DNA from: Sinonovacula constricta | Taxonomy: Eukaryota; Mollusca; Bivalvia; Cardiida; Solecurtidae | DNA length: 64,000 nt | Assembly: GCA_007844125.1 (NCBI GenBank) | Contig: CM017558.1 | Coordinates: 53,025,908-53,089,907 of the forward strand | Direction: 5' to 3' | Translations under genes and position numbers: made by a program | The notes under the pieces: model-generated | Databases searched by the model: none | Told to the model about the DNA's origin: nothing | What the model saw: only the letters and a program-made list of their open reading frames with translations | Shown: piece by piece, positions 12,795 to 23,490 of the stretch | How positions within the stretch are numbered: the first letter of the stretch is position 1 | Layout of the letters: every line of letters begins with the position of its first letter

Positions 12795-14900
12795 TAACGG
12801 CCAAGGCTGTAACTTAGTTTCGACTGTATTCCTCTACCAAAAGAAGTGCAGCACGTGGTAAAAATCAATCAAAGAAAGTGTGGATAACCTAATTATGTCA
12901 TGTTCAATAATTGTGCATGTATGCACATCTACCGGCAACTTATTTGTCAGTCCCTAATCTTGTGGTTTGAAAAGAAGACAATAACATGAACATATGTTAC
13001 TCTGTTACATCAATGGAGCTGAACAGTCACAGGTTCCTGCTCAGTCATTGTTAGACAAGCTTCGATCTTTTGCAAATACACGAGGAGCAAACATTGCAAC
13101 ATTTGGACCAGCACAACACAGGTTTTTAATCTGTATAACACTACCCACCTACAACAACTCAGTATAGTACCTATTTTGCCATTAGCGAGGGATTATTGTT
13201 GTTATTGAAAAATGCGTCGTATTATTTAATATTGTTGCTTTTTGTCAATGTTTTATGATTCCTACGAACACTCTTTATTTAATTTTTTTATAGATACGTC
13301 AGTGGCAGTAACAGATCATATACGAGTGCGACACAATTAATTAATAGGCATTATTTTTTTCAATCAAAATTTTATGTCATCGGTATATAGTTCGAGTACC
13401 GATATGTCAAATAGGAAACAGGCGCACCTTTTTGCTCATGTAAACATTACAGAAACTTTTGTTAGCTGAGATATTTCTCAAGCTCAGATTTTGACTGCTC
13501 AGTATTTAACTAAGAATATCATTGTAACACTCGTGCAATCTCTTCTAGCTATCTTGAGACGTCACTATCTCCAAGTTGCCGCCCGTCCATGAAACACATA
13601 CGTTAAATTACTAACACTATACACACAATATCAGTGCATTTCTTTTCAGACAAGTTGCATCATCCTTTAATTCTGAAACAACATGTTTATAGAGCGTAGT
13701 TACTAGTTATACTTCTGATTCTGTCTTGCGATTGAAGCTATGTTTGAAGAATGACCTCTCTAGATCCATACTATTATCTTATTAGGGCCCGGATCCAAAC
13801 GATAATCAATTTAATTACATTTAAAATTTAAAAGAAACATAATGAATATAACTAAATCTTAAATGAACGTTCAAATATGCAAAATACTATTAAAAGCTGG
13901 TGTTAATGGCAACGCGCTGGAATACTCACTGAAATTTGTCTTAGGAAAGTTAGTTTTGCGGACTTTCTTAACCTGTTAAAATTGTGTCCTAATTCGGTAA
14001 ACGGCGTTCTATTATATTTATTTATTTATTTTTATTTATTTTTTATATTTTTGTTTGTTGTTGCCTTTTTTGTTGTTTTTTTTTTCTTGTTTGTTTGCTT
14101 GCTTGTTCGCTTGTGTGTGCATGCGTGCGTGTGTCTGCATATGTAACATATACATATGCAACATCTTACAAGATCCATGAAATAGTGTCGTCTTTCGCTT
14201 TATATTTTGTATTAATCATTCTATGGTCTCCGGAATATAAGTTAAAAATACTTTTTGGTCGAGATTTATAGTATACTGAAGACATTTAAGCAAATAACAA
14301 CGTTTCAAATGCCTTTGTTACTTGCTCCCATATTGCTTTAATCTTTTTACCTTTTCCACTTTTTGCGGCGCCTTTGATGCTTCGCATCAACGACTTTACT
14401 TGTAATTATTAATATATAAATGAATAAAATGCCAGAAACACATATAGTTTCCATATGATATCGCAGGCACTGATAAGACAGTTAAATGCAGACGTCTTTG
14501 AAGGCAGAAGCAAATGCAGGTCGAAATCTGAAAATATTTGCTGTAACCCACCACTGTGTTTCTATTTTTCAGTCTATTTTACTGAATTTTAAATCAAATT
14601 TAACACATTTTATGAAGTATTTTAAATATCAAAACTATTTTTGATAGTTTAAAAGTAAAAAGAATACAACTAAAAAAGACACACTGTTCATTTTGTTTAA
14701 GGATGAACCAATAATTTTATTTTATTTTTGTGTATTAATTCTTCGTGCATTTATCAATTTTAAAAAATATTGTATGCTAAAAAAATGAATTTGGAGCGTT
14801 TTGTAGTGGTGTATAGCTTTTAATTTTTGGACCACAAAATAATGAAATTATAAGAAAATGAAATTTACGCTTCTATACAATTCATCTGAAATTCCCTTCA
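12795..14900. other. non-coding stretch upstream of MCTS1
   Basis: AT-rich sequence with a T-rich tract near 14020-14090. I see no coding frame and no repeat I can name. It separates the 5' end of MCTS1 from the microsatellite. Confidence 0.4.
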
Positions 14901-14910
14901 AATTACCATC

Positions 14911-15065
14911 ACGGATGGCGGCCAAGATGGGAACCAGACTACAAAGATAAGGGATCTTCACTGATGTGGAAACTATCCAAGCAACATCCGCTTGACATTA
15001 GTTACGGCTAGCAATTCTCACGAACACCGGCGCATTGCCGCAAGAGAAAAAAAACACAAACCAAA
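14911..15065 (+). promoter_or_regulatory. probable MCTS1 promoter and 5' UTR
   Basis: This stretch is richer in GC and CpG than its surroundings and ends at the MCTS1 start codon. GATGGCGGCCAAGATGGG at 14913-14930 resembles YY1 sites (core AAGATGGC / ATGGCGGC), common near the starts of animal housekeeping and translation genes. There is no TATA box at a useful distance. The transcription start is not visible. Confidence 0.35.
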
Positions 15066-15076
15066 ATGTTCAAAAA
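15066..15076 (+). CDS. MCTS1: MCTS1 coding exon 1
   Basis: Only 11 coding bases (Met-Phe-Lys and two bases of the next Lys) precede a strong GTAAGT donor. It is too short to be found by ORF length; the MFKK start of the family and the phase match to exon 2 identify it. Intron 1 is about 2.3 kb. Confidence 0.92.
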
Positions 15077-18000
15077 GTAAGTCTAATCCCGTTATAATTC
15101 TAACTTTATATGATATATGACACGTCTGTGTGATAATGTGCACAAATTTTGAGTAATCGCTAGTTAATTACTCGAGAATATTCAAGCATATTACATCAGA
15201 CTTTGTTTATAAACTGTAACAGTATTTCGGATGACTAGAGATCGGATGTAAATGGCTAAATCAACTAAATTGTCGTTTAACATATGCAAAAGATTTCGAA
15301 AGTTTGTTAACAACATTATTTAATTGACGTATTTGGTATTAGTTTTTATGCAGTGCTTGTTTCTAAGCACCATTTGTAGCTGAAAAACCCATGACATATG
15401 TTGAGAGTACGTTAATAAATATGTAGTGCAGCACATATACTGTACTTTAAGCACTTCCAAAGCCATGCTGTTGGTTTAACTCTTTAGGGACATGGTTGAA
15501 TGCCTACCTACAGAAATCAAAGTCCCTGGTTCTGAAAAGTTAACACAGAGAAGTGAAGTGTTACATATAGGCCCAACTATTGTGTTAGCCTTTTAGCGAC
15601 ATTGTTGAGTGTCTGCCTACAGAACTAAAGGTCCCAGTTAGGCACAGGATGTTTCTCAGCAACAACAAAAAATCATCCAACTTCGGGTGAACTGTGTCTC
15701 TCCAGTTGGTCATGGATTCAGACTCCAGTTCTGGGTAAAATGGATTTTGCATATGGTTTACTTAAGTACAAAAGTAACAAATAGTACAGTAAATGCTACT
15801 TTAAAATTACTCATCAACTATGAAAATACATTTTTGTTCAAACTTCTTAAACATTCCTACAATGCATACAAAAATAACTAATGAATTATCACAATTCAAA
15901 CCTGGTGTCAAACCGTCCCCTCAACTTCGATAGAAATTCACTTCACTATCTTAGGTCCTTTGAAAAAATGGAATGAATTTACCACCAGAGTTCATTAAAA
16001 TAAGCATACTGCAGACAATGTGCATTCATTAGTTTTACTCTTTAGAATGAATGCTTCATACATTGTTGTTTTATTTTTAGAATCTTGATTTTGCTTTATT
16101 TAAGTATCCATATAAGGATTGCACATGAAATTAACTCTGATGTTAACCTGGTTGTTTTATATTTTTGAGAAAATGCTATAAAATAAAATCTGTTTGGTGG
16201 TAAACATGTCTCCCATAATTAAGCTTGAATAACACAGCATCATCGAATAAAAGAAAAAAAAAAACAGGTGGCGAAGTTAAGTCAGATGTGAAGTAAGTGC
16301 TACTTGGCACTATAATGGCATCACATAATGATAACTTTGGCAGTCTTTTGTTACTAACCTGCTTACCAGCACATATACTATAACATTATTATTTATGGTT
16401 AATCATTTTATATTGACATTTATAACAAGGTACTTTAGCCTATCTGACCAGGAATCCCATTTATAGGAACATCTGGTCCATTTATATAAAGATATATTCT
16501 GCTTCAAAGTTTGAATACTTCTTCTCTGTCAAAAGAGGAACCTATTTCAGAAGGGAAGAGAACACTGAAATTATTTTTTCTTCAAAGAAATGCCCCTTTT
16601 CAGCTCCTATTTGAAGAGAAGAAAATGGACTGTTATGACCCACTTGTTGCATTGGTTAACTTTGTTGTTTAGATCCATTTCTTGAAAACTGTCAGTGAAA
16701 AATTATACTAATTTGCTAATGTCTATTTCTTGATAACCATCTGAGATTTTTCTTACAACATGGAATATCTAGATAACTAAAATACTGTTGGTGGGACGAT
16801 AAACCCAATAAATATAAACAAACATGAAATACTTGCTCACAATCATAGATGGAATCCATTTAAAATGGTAGGTAGTCCCAACTTAATTTTGGCACAGTTA
16901 TGCTTCTTTTTATACTTAGGATATTCTGTGTTTATTAATGTTTTTGTTAACATTTATATTCTTGGAAACTTTTAAAAATGTTCAGTTAAAACTTGAATTA
17001 CTTGTTTACTATCAAAGGTGGAACCAATTTCAATATAGCAGTTAAGCCTAAAATAGTGTTGACACAGTAGTGCCCCTTTCTGTGTTTGTAAAGGCTTTTG
17101 TTAAGGTCTATTTCTTGAAAACTGCTGCCCATATTCACTTCATATTGAAGGACTTGTTGATTGTCAAATAACAAACCTGTTTTATTACTACAGGTAAACC
17201 TTGAATCATTTTGGCACAGAATGCCTCCATTTCAACATAGAATTTTCTGTTGTGTTTTTGTTGTGGTTTGTTTTTGTTTGTTAAAGTTAATAACTGCTAA
17301 CCGTATACCATAGTAGAGCATGCTGTCTATGAAGAGCTTTTGTTCTTATGTATCTTTCTTTGCCAGATTTGATGACAAGGAGAATATATCTGGTGTAAAC
17401 AATGCCAAATCATCAGTGCAGAGAGGTGTGAAAGCATCAGTACTTCAGAACTTTCCATTCATTGAGGACTACATTGATGAAATATTACCAAAAAAGGATG
17501 GGCTGAAAATTGTTAAATGGTAAGTCACGGATATATAAGTCTTGTTAATAGTAACAGAATTTTTTTTATAATTAATTGAACCAGAAATGTTAAATTATTT
17601 TACAGTTTACTCACCTGTTGAAGTAGTGACTTGGAAAATGCAGTATTTAAAAATTAACTTGCCCTGAATTTTTTGTTCACAGACTTATTATGTTATACCC
17701 TATTCCACACAGACAACAAATTCCAATGATCACCTTAAATTAATAAATTTTAGAGTCATGGAATTTTGTAATCTTCTTATCCAATATCTGTTGTGTTAGT
17801 TGGTCAGATTAGCAAAAATATTGTCATGGTTTCATTTCATTTTACAAGCACATATCTTCAAATGCATAAATATCAATTATGATTCAGTTAAAATGTCTTG
17901 ACTGCACTACAATGTTTTTGGGAATAAAATATAATTTTAAGACTGCAAGTTTTTAACAAATTTTTAGTAACAGTTAAACATGTTTGCCATAAATTCCCAA

Positions 18001-21000
18001 TTACTCAAGTTTGCAAGAACTGATATATATGAATCAGTAATTACTTCACAAAGTGATAACCATTTAATTATAAGTTATAAAAAATACAAGTTTATGGCAA
18101 TTTGTAGGATTCATGGACTTTGGGTAAAATAGGATTATATATCTGACTTCATTTTGCTTATTCAACATAATTGGATTTACAAACTACTAGCCAGTGACAG
18201 TTTATGCGTCTGATTAAGTATAAGTTTAAGCTTTGAACATGAGGACAATTTTGCTAAATAATGTCCCTTATTCACTTTGAAAAGGGAATTGTGGCCCTGT
18301 AAATTTCAATCCCTTTATAGCCCACTGTATTGGTTACAGTCTTAAGCTCTTGGAGAAAATGCTCACATGCTGGGGAAGATTATCCAGCACTCCAGGGGTA
18401 TGTCTGATCGTTGGTGTTTGACTTTATATAAAATATGTGGCAATGTATTCAGTTGTTTTTATATTTCAGTCATGAACACATAGAAATTTTGACAAGGATG
18501 AATGGTGAACCTCTGTTTTTCAAACAAAGAGATGGACCTTACTATCCTACATTGAAACTACTTCATAAATGTGAGTACACATCCTAAAGTTTGCACTGCT
18601 TTGTTTTGAAATTTTCTATTATATTTCTTTACACATCTGTTAAAAGTCTGTTGAGTGAATGTCATAAATATTTCCTTAAGAGAATAGTATGGGTGCTGTG
18701 TCATGCCCCTGACAAACTTTGTCTGAATACATTTGTATGGGTGCTGTATTATGCCCCTGACAAATATTGTCTGAAGACATTTGTATGGGTGCTGTGTCAT
18801 GCCCCTGACAAATATTGTCTGAAGACATTGGTATGGGTGCTGTATCATGCCCCTGACAAATATTGTCTGAAGGCATTTGTATGAGTGCTATGTCATGCCA
18901 CAGACAAATATTGTCTGAAGACATTTGTATGGGTGCTGTGTCATGCCCCTGACAAATATTGTCTGAAGGCATTTGTATGAGTGCTATGTCATGCCACAGA
19001 CAAATATTGTCTGAAGACATTTGTATGGGTGCTGTGTCATGCCCCTGACAAATATTGTCTGAAGACATTTGTATGGGTGCTGTGTCATGCCTCTGACAAA
19101 TATTGTCTGAAGACATTTGTATGGGTGCTGTATCATGCCCCTGACAAATATTGTCTGAAGACATTTGTATGGGTGCTGTGTCATGCCCCTGACAAATATT
19201 GTCTGAAGACATTTGTATGGGTGCTGTGTCATGCCCCTGACAAATATTGTCTGAAGACATTTGTATGGGTGCTGTGTCATGCCCCTGACAAATATTGTCT
19301 GAAGACATTTGTATGGGTGCTGTGTCATGCCCCTGACAAATATTGTGTGACAACATTTGTATGGGTGCTGTGTCCTGCCTCTGACAATTATTGTCTGAAG
19401 ACATTTGTATGGGTGCTGTGTCATGCCCCAGACAACTATTGTCTGAAGACATTTGTATGGGTGCTGTATCATGCCCCTGCCAAATATTGTCTGATGACAT
19501 TTGTATGGGTGCTGTATCATGCCCCTGACAAATATTGTCTGAAGACATTTGTGTGGGTGCTGTATCATGCCCCTGACAAATATTGTCTGAAGACATTTGT
19601 ATGGGTGCTGTGTCATGCCCCTGACAAATATTGTCTGATGACATTTGTATGGGTGCTGTGTCATGACCCTGACAAAAATTTCTCTAGATATTTGTATGGG
19701 TGCTGTGCCATGGCCCTGACAAATATTGTCTGACGACATTTGTATGGGTGCTGTGTCATGGCCCTGACAAATATTGTCTGACGACATTTGTATGGGTGCT
19801 GTGCCATGGCCCTGACAAATATTGTCTGATGACATTTGTATGGGTGCTGTGTTATGACCCTGACAAAAATTTCTCTAGATATTTGTATGGGTGCTGTGTC
19901 ATGCCCCTGACAAATATTTCTCTAGATATTTGTATGGGTGCAGTGTCATGCCCTTGACAAATATTGTTTCAGGATAATTGAATGGGTGTTGTGTCATGCC
20001 TTAATATCATCTATGTTCATTACCAGCTCTTCAACATTACTGGTCATTATTGTCATTAATTCCTTTTATAATTTTAGGTGTTTGCAGTTGTTTTTGTTGC
20101 ATTGCAATCATTTAACAAAAAGGTCTTACAAAATGTTAACGATTATACACATCACTTCTTACACTAAAAGACTAGCTCATTCGGCTATAATTCATAATAA
20201 ATTTTGCATTTTTCTCCATATTTCTTATGTATGCAGACCCGGTCATATGCTGTAATTTCAACTTTCACAGCAGACAAAATGTACATAAGCATTTTAAAAC
20301 ATCCTCAACTCTTCTTGAGTTATTTTTATAACACTTCTTACTCACCGTCATAACAATAACATGTGCATTGTTGTTTTATTGTCTTCGCCATTTAAAAGCT
20401 GCATACTTTTATAGATAAAGACTAACAAACATGTGTGTGGTGATTTTATTCTTTCTTCTTTAATATTGTAGACCCATTCATGTTGCCCCATCTGCAAGTA
20501 GACAAGGGAGCTATCCGATTTGTATTGAGTGGGGCCAACATAATGTGTCCCGGTCTCACATCTCCAGGCGCTCGGATGACCAAGGTCGGCAAGGACCAGA
20601 TTGTTGTATCCTTTCATCAAAGAGAATTGATAAATCATAAAGCGGCATTGTCATAGTTAGTTAATTAAACATAGGTACATTGACACAGCCCCACAGAGTC
20701 TGTTCACCATTTATATAACTGCATCAAGGAGAATGATAAGTCAATATTATGGCATTGAGAAGTTTGGCATAAAAATGAGTATCAAGTGTTTCAATGGACT
20801 TCTGTATTCAAGTTTATGGTTGTATTTTTTAATATGTTTAAATTAAATTAACTTGCAGTTTGTAAATGAGTTTCCTACAGAAATCTTGCTTTTAGGTTTA
20901 TGTATTTTTATTTTCCATTTATATGTTAAAATATAAATTCAGTTTAGAGATTCAAATATAACACTGTTTAAAGTATTTCATTCGGTGTTCTTTATTTTTA

Positions 21001-22191
21001 TCAATTTTGCTACTCAGATTGACCAAATTTTTAAAATGTGTAGCAATAATATATTGATAGAAAAGTACAAAAGATTGCCCTAGTTAAACAAATGCTACCT
21101 GAAAACATCAATTTCCAATCAGATTTACATGTGTATTGAAAAAAGGTTTCCTTGACAACACAATCAGGCAATTATGGCAGAAGGCAAGGAACATGCTTTA
21201 GCAGTCGGTATCACAAAAATGTCTACAGAGGAAATGTAAGTTTATCCTTCAGTTGGTCTGCTTATAAAAGCTTCAATAAAAGAAAATTGATATTTGGTCT
21301 AATTGATAAGACAGTAGACATGAGAGGGATGATTTTAAACCCCAAACCTGACATAAAATGTTATTGAGTAAGACTATTAGTATACACTGCTGCAGGTAGT
21401 TAATACCAGAGTACTGGTTCTACCCATTGAGTGGGAAAGAAAGACCTGTTAAGGATTAAGTGCTCCTTAAAGTGGTGTTTTGAAAAAGAAATGCTTTAAG
21501 GGTACCAGCCACTTTAGCCTAGTTCTACAGGCTGCATGGTGTGAGGGGTGCCTGTGGCTTAGGGGTTAGAGTGGCTGACTCCTCAGCCTCTCACCGCATG
21601 GGTTCGAGTCCCAGTTGGGGAGAGAACTTTCATGTGAGGTTTTCCCGCTAACCTGCGGTGCGCTGGTGGTTCTGCCCAGGCATAAGTCTGGAGTCTTCCC
21701 CCACCAATATTTAGCTGGATGTTGCCAATATGACCATAAATGTGTTGATGTGATGTAACAAAAAACAAAACTAACTTGGTGTGATTAGGAATGTTAGGAT
21801 GAAGCTTGTTTTTATGAGGCAGGCATCACCAAGAACATTTTGAAGAAGTAAGAGTACACTTTTTGAATGCAGTTTAAAGAGCCATTTTCCGTTTTGTTAA
21901 AAACTTTTATTAGGTAGCTATTTACTAGCTCCAATTATCAGAAAGCAAAAATTTACATTGATTTTCTCAGCATGATGTCATCTATGGCAATGTTCTAAAT
22001 GAATACTGTTTTGCAAGAGGCATCTTTGTAAATTTTTAAAAGATAACCATCAAGGCTACAAACTAAGCTTGCTACTTTATTATTAGGTTTTTTTTCTTCT
22101 CTGTTTCAGATTGGAGAAAAACAAAGGCATAGGAGTGGACAATATACACTATTTGAATGATGGGCTGTGGACTATGAAACCTGTCAAATAG
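15066..22191 (+). CDS. MCTS1: MCTS1, malignant T-cell-amplified sequence 1 (translation re-initiation factor)
   Basis: Six coding exons join in frame: 15066-15076, 17367-17519, 18470-18570, 20472-20605, 21168-21235 and 22110-22191. Total 549 nt, 182 residues (human 181). All introns are GT-AG. The protein starts [13 protein letters not shown], like the family. Signature segments include [55 protein letters not shown] and [10 protein letters not shown]. Residues ~1-90 form the N-terminal domain that meets DENR; ~93-172 form the PUA RNA-binding domain. In the family, MCTS1-DENR binds 40S subunits, removes deacylated tRNA and promotes re-initiation after short upstream ORFs, in the cytoplasm. 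One residue is inserted relative to human near residue 64 (LTRMNGEP). Introns carry SINEs and a 48 bp minisatellite. Confidence 0.96.
15476..15645 (+). repeat. duplicated tRNA-like SINE heads in MCTS1 intron 1
   Basis: Two related copies about 106 bp apart, near 15485 (GGGACATGGTTGAATGCCTA) and 15593 (GCGACATTGTTGAGTGTCTG). Both are followed by CTACAGAA and a GTCCC. They resemble the A/B-box head of a tRNA-derived SINE. Confidence 0.45.
16540..17260 (+). repeat. diverged ~170-200 bp repeat units in MCTS1 intron 1
   Basis: Several related blocks share phrases such as TCTATTTCTTGAAAACTG, CTTGTTTACTATCAAAGGTGG and GGCACAGAATGCC/GACACAGTAGTGCCCC. They read as three diverged copies of a unit, resembling the tandem core of a dispersed element. 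Boundaries are uncertain. Confidence 0.4.
16768..16823 (+). repeat. SINE tail fragment (family A)
   Basis: TACTGTTGGTGGGACGATAA followed by ACCCAATAAATATAAACAAAC. The same tail occurs at 22556 (plus) and, inverted, at 25338, 28268 and 32243. It is the 3' end of a mollusc-type tRNA-derived SINE and sits inside the diverged repeat block of intron 1. Confidence 0.65.
17367..17519 (+). CDS. MCTS1: MCTS1 coding exon 2
   Basis: Acceptor TTTGCCAG, donor GTAAGT. It encodes residues 4-54, from FDDKENISG to [10 protein letters not shown], and two bases of Cys55. This is most of the N-terminal domain. Confidence 0.95.
18470..18570 (+). CDS. MCTS1: MCTS1 coding exon 3
   Basis: Acceptor ATATTTCAG, donor GTGAGT. 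It encodes the conserved CHEHIEILT and [18 protein letters not shown] segments (residues 55-88). The one-residue insertion relative to human falls here (Arg-Met where human has one Val). Confidence 0.96.
18685..20000. repeat. 48 bp minisatellite filling MCTS1 intron 3, about 27 copies
   Basis: Unit 48 bp, read as TGGGTGCTGTGTCATGCCCC then TGACAAATATTGTCTGAAGA and CATTTGTA. The last few copies degenerate (TTTCTCTAGATATTTG variants). It starts about 115 bp after the exon 3 donor and ends about 470 bp before exon 4. Since 48 is divisible by three, frames of 250-320 codons are open on both strands; these are artefacts. Confidence 0.95.
20472..20605 (+). CDS. MCTS1: MCTS1 coding exon 4
   Basis: Acceptor TAATATTGTAG. 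It encodes residues 89-133, the start of the PUA domain with the near-invariant [16 protein letters not shown]. The donor is GTATCC after an ATT GTT codon pair, weaker than the gene's other donors, but it is the only choice that joins to exon 5 in frame. Confidence 0.94.
21168..21235 (+). CDS. MCTS1: MCTS1 coding exon 5
   Basis: Acceptor CAATCAG, donor GTAAGT. It encodes [20 protein letters not shown] and the next two residues, a core strand-helix part of the PUA domain (residues 134-155). Confidence 0.95.
21547..21775 (+). repeat. full-length tRNA-derived SINE (family B) in MCTS1 intron 5
   Basis: The head has an A-box-like TGGCTTAGGGGTTAGAGTGG and a B-box GGTTCGAGTCC (21601-21611). The body runs through AACTTTCATGTGAGG, GGTGGTTCTGCCCAGGC and GCTGGATGTTGCCAATATGA. 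The tail is ATGTAACAAAAAACAAAAC. Related copies lie near 22785/23342 (split), 32935, 33500 (inverted) and 52800 (inverted). It is inserted in the sense orientation of MCTS1. Confidence 0.85.
22110..22191 (+). CDS. MCTS1: MCTS1 coding exon 6 and stop
   Basis: Acceptor CTGTTTCAG. It encodes [20 protein letters not shown] and the C-terminal WTMKPVK, then TAG. The end matches the family's usual length. Confidence 0.96.
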
Positions 22192-22453
22192 TGCATCTGT
22201 TGTTTTCATGGAAAAATACACACCAGCACAAATCAGACAGCCCTCTAGTTTCTCTGTTAATTCTCCCTATCAACAAACTGCAAACAGCCAGTTACCACAC
22301 ACTGCAACTACCAGTTACCAACTCACATAGTGCCTTGGTGACTTTTGATAAACTCTCGAATATAAGGGAAGTTAATCTCAAAGAAGAGCTGTTCTTGATT
22401 TCCTACATTTTGTTAACTTGAATTACTTGTATTCTTTTAAATGTGGCAGGTGA

Positions 22454-22581
22454 ATTAAACAAATCTCTCATATCATTATTAATATGAAACTTTTAAAACA
22501 CGTTAATTTATATTTATTTATTATTTTGATAATGCTGTAAAGGATGCATTTTACATTTTGCAGGACGATAAACCCAATAAA
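22454..22581 (+). promoter_or_regulatory. candidate MCTS1 polyadenylation signals
   Basis: ATTAAA at 22454-22459 and AATAAA at 22576-22581 lie 263 and 385 bp past the stop. The AATAAA is part of a SINE family A tail (CCCAATAAACAAACAAAC), so a transposon may supply the gene's polyadenylation signal. Which one is used cannot be told from sequence. Confidence 0.45.
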
Positions 22582-22593
22582 CAAACAAACATT
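22556..22593 (+). repeat. SINE tail fragment (family A) at the MCTS1 3' end
   Basis: GGACGATAAACCCAATAAAC followed by AAACAAAC. It is the tail only; the SINE body upstream is not recognisable. Confidence 0.65.
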
Positions 22594-22784
22594 TTGAAGT
22601 TTTAACATATTTTCTGCAAAAAAAAACACTTAAGTGTTTTGTTCCTTTTGCCTAATTCAAAAGCATGATTTAGTTGCCCAACTCTCTTGTCTGTATTTTT
22701 TAATTTATGTTGGTTCCAAGGCCCATCTCCCAAGACCAAGCTTACAAAATATAATATTCTTTAAGCATTATACCAGTTTTGAAA

Positions 22785-22873
22785 GGGGCACCTGTGGTTG
22801 ATACAGTTGCTGAATAGTTACTTCTCAGCCCTTTATTGCATGTGTTTCTGTCTCGGTTGGGGCAAGAATTTAA
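22785..22873 (+). repeat. SINE family B, 5' half, interrupted by a MITE
   Basis: Reads GGGGCACCTGTGGTTGATAC and on to TCTCGGTTGGGGCAAGAATT, a diverged match to the head of the copy at 21547. It stops at a TTAA and resumes at 23342 after the inserted element. Confidence 0.65.
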
Positions 22874-23341
22874 AGGTGGTATCTGACAGTTTATCTATAT
22901 TAAATACACATACCAGTATCTCACCACTGCTTTGGGGAATTTGGTGAAATTTTTGGCATAAACGCTTACTTTGTTATAAAGACAATTTTAACATTAACTT
23001 TATTGTTAGACTGTACTAATTGCAAAAACAAAACTCTTATGTGTTCAGTCTTTCCAACTTTATAAAAAGCATGATAGTTGTCACTGCTGAAAATAGATAT
23101 TGACATCAGAGCGGATTACTCGGATGACTATATAAAAAAAATAATTTGAAAATAGCTGTCTCTGCAGTGTGGCTTTGATAGGAAATGCCTGTTTGGAATG
23201 GCCAGTGGGGATTTACCTTTGACTGTTCACACAGATCTTTGGCATTAATTAACAGCATTTTGCAAGACCTTTTCAGGTATCAATGACTTATTTAGATATT
23301 TGAGAGAAAAATGTTTTGAACCAAACTGTCTGATCCCACCT
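22874..23341. mobile_element. 468 bp MITE with TTAA target duplication
   Basis: The ends are inverted repeats: AGGTGGTATCTGACAG on the left against AGGTGGGATCAGACAG as the complement of the right end (14 of 16 match). TTAA flanks both sides (22870-22873 and 23342-23345). The surrounding sequence is a SINE that reads through when the insert is removed. No transposase is encoded. TTAA duplication is typical of piggyBac and Kolobok transposons, so this is a non-autonomous relative of one of them. A diverged second copy lies near 62673-63171. Confidence 0.8.
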
Positions 23342-23490
23342 TTAATGTGATGTCATCCAGGTGACCTGTGTTACATTGGAGGTCCAACCCAGACATTAGA
23401 CAAGGGCCTGGACCAGTACTAGCTGGATGTTGCCAATATGACCATAACTCTGTCAGTGCAATAAAAGAAAACATTTGTTTTTGCTTATCA
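23342..23490 (+). repeat. SINE family B, 3' half
   Basis: Continues the SINE broken at 22873: TTAATGTGATGTCATCCAGG and later ACTAGCTGGATGTTGCCAAT and ATGACCATAA, matching the 21547 copy. Confidence 0.65.

Noticed and set aside
12520..12868. Poly-Ser, poly-Ile and poly-Asp proteins
   Set aside because: Pure readings of a trinucleotide microsatellite.
18676..19835. [16 protein letters not shown] repeat frame, as a gene
   Set aside because: 48 bp minisatellite within MCTS1 intron 3; open on both strands for the same reason.
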